In this document: piece after piece, positions 5,687 through 6,618 of the stretch
Layout: each line of letters starts with the position of its first letter
How positions within the stretch are numbered: position 1 is the first letter of the stretch
NCBI GenBank assembly: GCA_002733915.1
Contig: NVXN01000001.1
Coordinates: forward strand, 202,289 to 208,906
DNA from: Aequorivita sp.
Lineage (GTDB): Bacteria > Bacteroidota > Bacteroidia > Flavobacteriales > Flavobacteriaceae
DNA length: 6,618 nucleotides
Direction of reading: 5' to 3'
Notes under the pieces: model-generated
What the model saw: the letters and a program-made list of their open reading frames with translations, nothing else
What the model was told of the DNA's origin: nothing
The model's database searches: none
Translations under genes and position numbers: made by a program

Positions 5687-6618
5687 ATGCCCAGACCAAT
5701 TCCAAAATCCATTACCGACAAAGATAAAACCAGCCTACGCGATTCCTTTAAAGCACTAAAAACCATCCCGCGCTTTTTTATGGAAATATTCCGCAGCAGC
5801 CCCAAACTCTTTTTCGTGAATACCTTTAGTAGGCTTATTAACGCCTTCACGCCCGTAGTAATTCTTTGGGTGGGAAAAATGATTATTGATGAAATTATCC
5901 TCCAAGTTTCCCTCGATAACCAAGACTTTACCCAACTGTGGAACTTGGTAATCATCGAATTCTGCGTTGCCGTGCTTTCCGATCTTTTGGGCCGATTGAT
6001 AAACCTAACCGACGGACTTTTGGGCGATTTATACTCTAATATGTCTTCCGAAAAAATAATCCGAAAGACCGCCGAGCTTACCATCGCCCAACTGGAAGAT
6101 CCCGAGTTTTACGACAAGCTGGAACGCGCCCGTACCCAAACCAACAGTCGGGTAGATTTAATGAGCAACGCCCTGGGCCAAGCGGAAAGCCTTATCTCGA
6201 TGATTTCCCTCATTGCGGGCTTGATATATTTTGAACCTATTTTAATACTCATCCTCATCCTCAGTATCATTCCCTCGTTTATCAACGAGGCTAAATTCAG
6301 CAGTACCCGCTATTCGCTGGCGCGCAGCTGGACCGCCGAACGCCGCGAACTGGATTACCTTCGTTTCATAGGCGCCAACAACCAAACTGCCAAGGAAATT
6401 AAGCTTTTCGGTCTAACAGATTTCATCGCGGAACGCTTTAAAAACCTCTCGAACGATTATTACCTCATCAACAAAAAACTCTCGCTTAGGCAAAGTTTTT
6501 ACGGTTCGCTCTTCAATATTCTGGGCGTGCTCAGCTATTACGGCGCCTATGTGTATATTATTCTGCGGGTGCTTACGGGCGTGATTACCATTGGGGAACT
6601 CACCTTTCTTTCCGGTTC
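5687..6618 (+). CDS. ABC exporter (membrane domain), 3' end outside window
   Basis: The reading frame is open from the ATG at 5687 to the window end, giving 310 codons plus two bases. It begins MPRPIPKSITDKDK and carries the membrane part of a type IV (exporter-fold) ABC protein: hydrophobic segments at about 40-70, 85-100, 165-205 and 275-300. These are separated by long cytoplasmic-loop helices, including the LEDPEFYDKLERA block at about 136-148 and the NNQTAKEIKLFG coupling-helix region around 231-242. I recall this pattern from Bacteroidota fused permease/ATP-binding exporters of the peptide or lipid type. The Walker A, signature and Walker B motifs would follow after the cut, so the fused ATPase is inferred and not seen. 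The start is supported by the promoter at 5609-5639 and an A-rich stretch before the ATG. Codon use is more GC-rich (many CGC, GCC, GGC) than in the DinB-like gene next to it. Confidence 0.8.
   Translation, partial: MPRPIPKSITDKDKTSLRDSFKALKTIPRFFMEIFRSSPKLFFVNTFSRLINAFTPVVILWVGKMIIDEIILQVSLDNQDFTQLWNLVIIEFCVAVLSDLLGRLINLTDGLLGDLYSNMSSEKIIRKTAELTIAQLEDPEFYDKLERARTQTNSRVDLMSNALGQAESLISMISLIAGLIYFEPILILILILSIIPSFINEAKFSSTRYSLARSWTAERRELDYLRFIGANNQTAKEIKLFGLTDFIAERFKNLSNDYYLINKKLSLRQSFYGSLFNILGVLSYYGAYVYIILRVLTGVITIGELTFLSG

Noticed and set aside
5659..6084. A 141-codon minus-strand frame.
   Set aside because: It is a shadow of the ABC exporter, whose plus-strand frame is open to the window end and has clear exporter features.

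Overview
The window looks like a piece of a Flavobacteriia (Bacteroidota) chromosome. The reasons are AT-rich coding DNA, start codons without a Shine-Dalgarno sequence but with A-rich leaders, good TAnnTTTG-type -7 boxes (5038-5045 on the minus strand and 5632-5639 on the plus strand), and protein types familiar from marine and soil flavobacteria. I cannot name the genus from sequence alone.

Layout. Positions 1-2572 (+) carry a tight envelope-glycan cluster: the 3' end of a DPM1-like family 2 glycosyltransferase, a membrane protein built of two LAB_N domains that overlaps it by ATGA, and a GT39/PMT_2 (ArnT-like) membrane glycosyltransferase. A convergent PAP2-family phosphatase (2604-3179, -) faces them across a short dispersed-repeat-like element. 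Next on the minus strand are a small, very acidic protein of unknown function (3275-3505) and a NorM-like MATE efflux pump (3631-5019). A divergent promoter region of about 93 bp then leads to a DinB-like four-helix protein (5113-5583, +) and the N-terminal 310 codons of an ABC exporter (5687 to window end, +). No gene-free stretch exceeds 300 bp.

How the genes may work together. The first three genes resemble the three-part logic of Gtr/Arn systems: a cytoplasmic GT2 loads a sugar on polyprenyl phosphate, a small multi-pass protein flips it, and a GT-C enzyme transfers the sugar outside. Here the middle slot is held by a tandem LAB_N protein, a family related to PQ-loop/SWEET transporters. 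I therefore propose it as the flippase or partner. The nearby PAP2 phosphatase could act on lipid carriers or lipid A. This is inference from order and family, not proof.

The other striking feature is a set of four short tandem-repeat arrays in the intergenic or leader DNA (3211-3266, 3510-3544, 3603-3644, 5650-5677). Their unit sequences differ, but three have a strict 7-nt period and one an 8-nt period. Two of them end within 4 to 9 nt of a start codon, and one supplies a stop codon.
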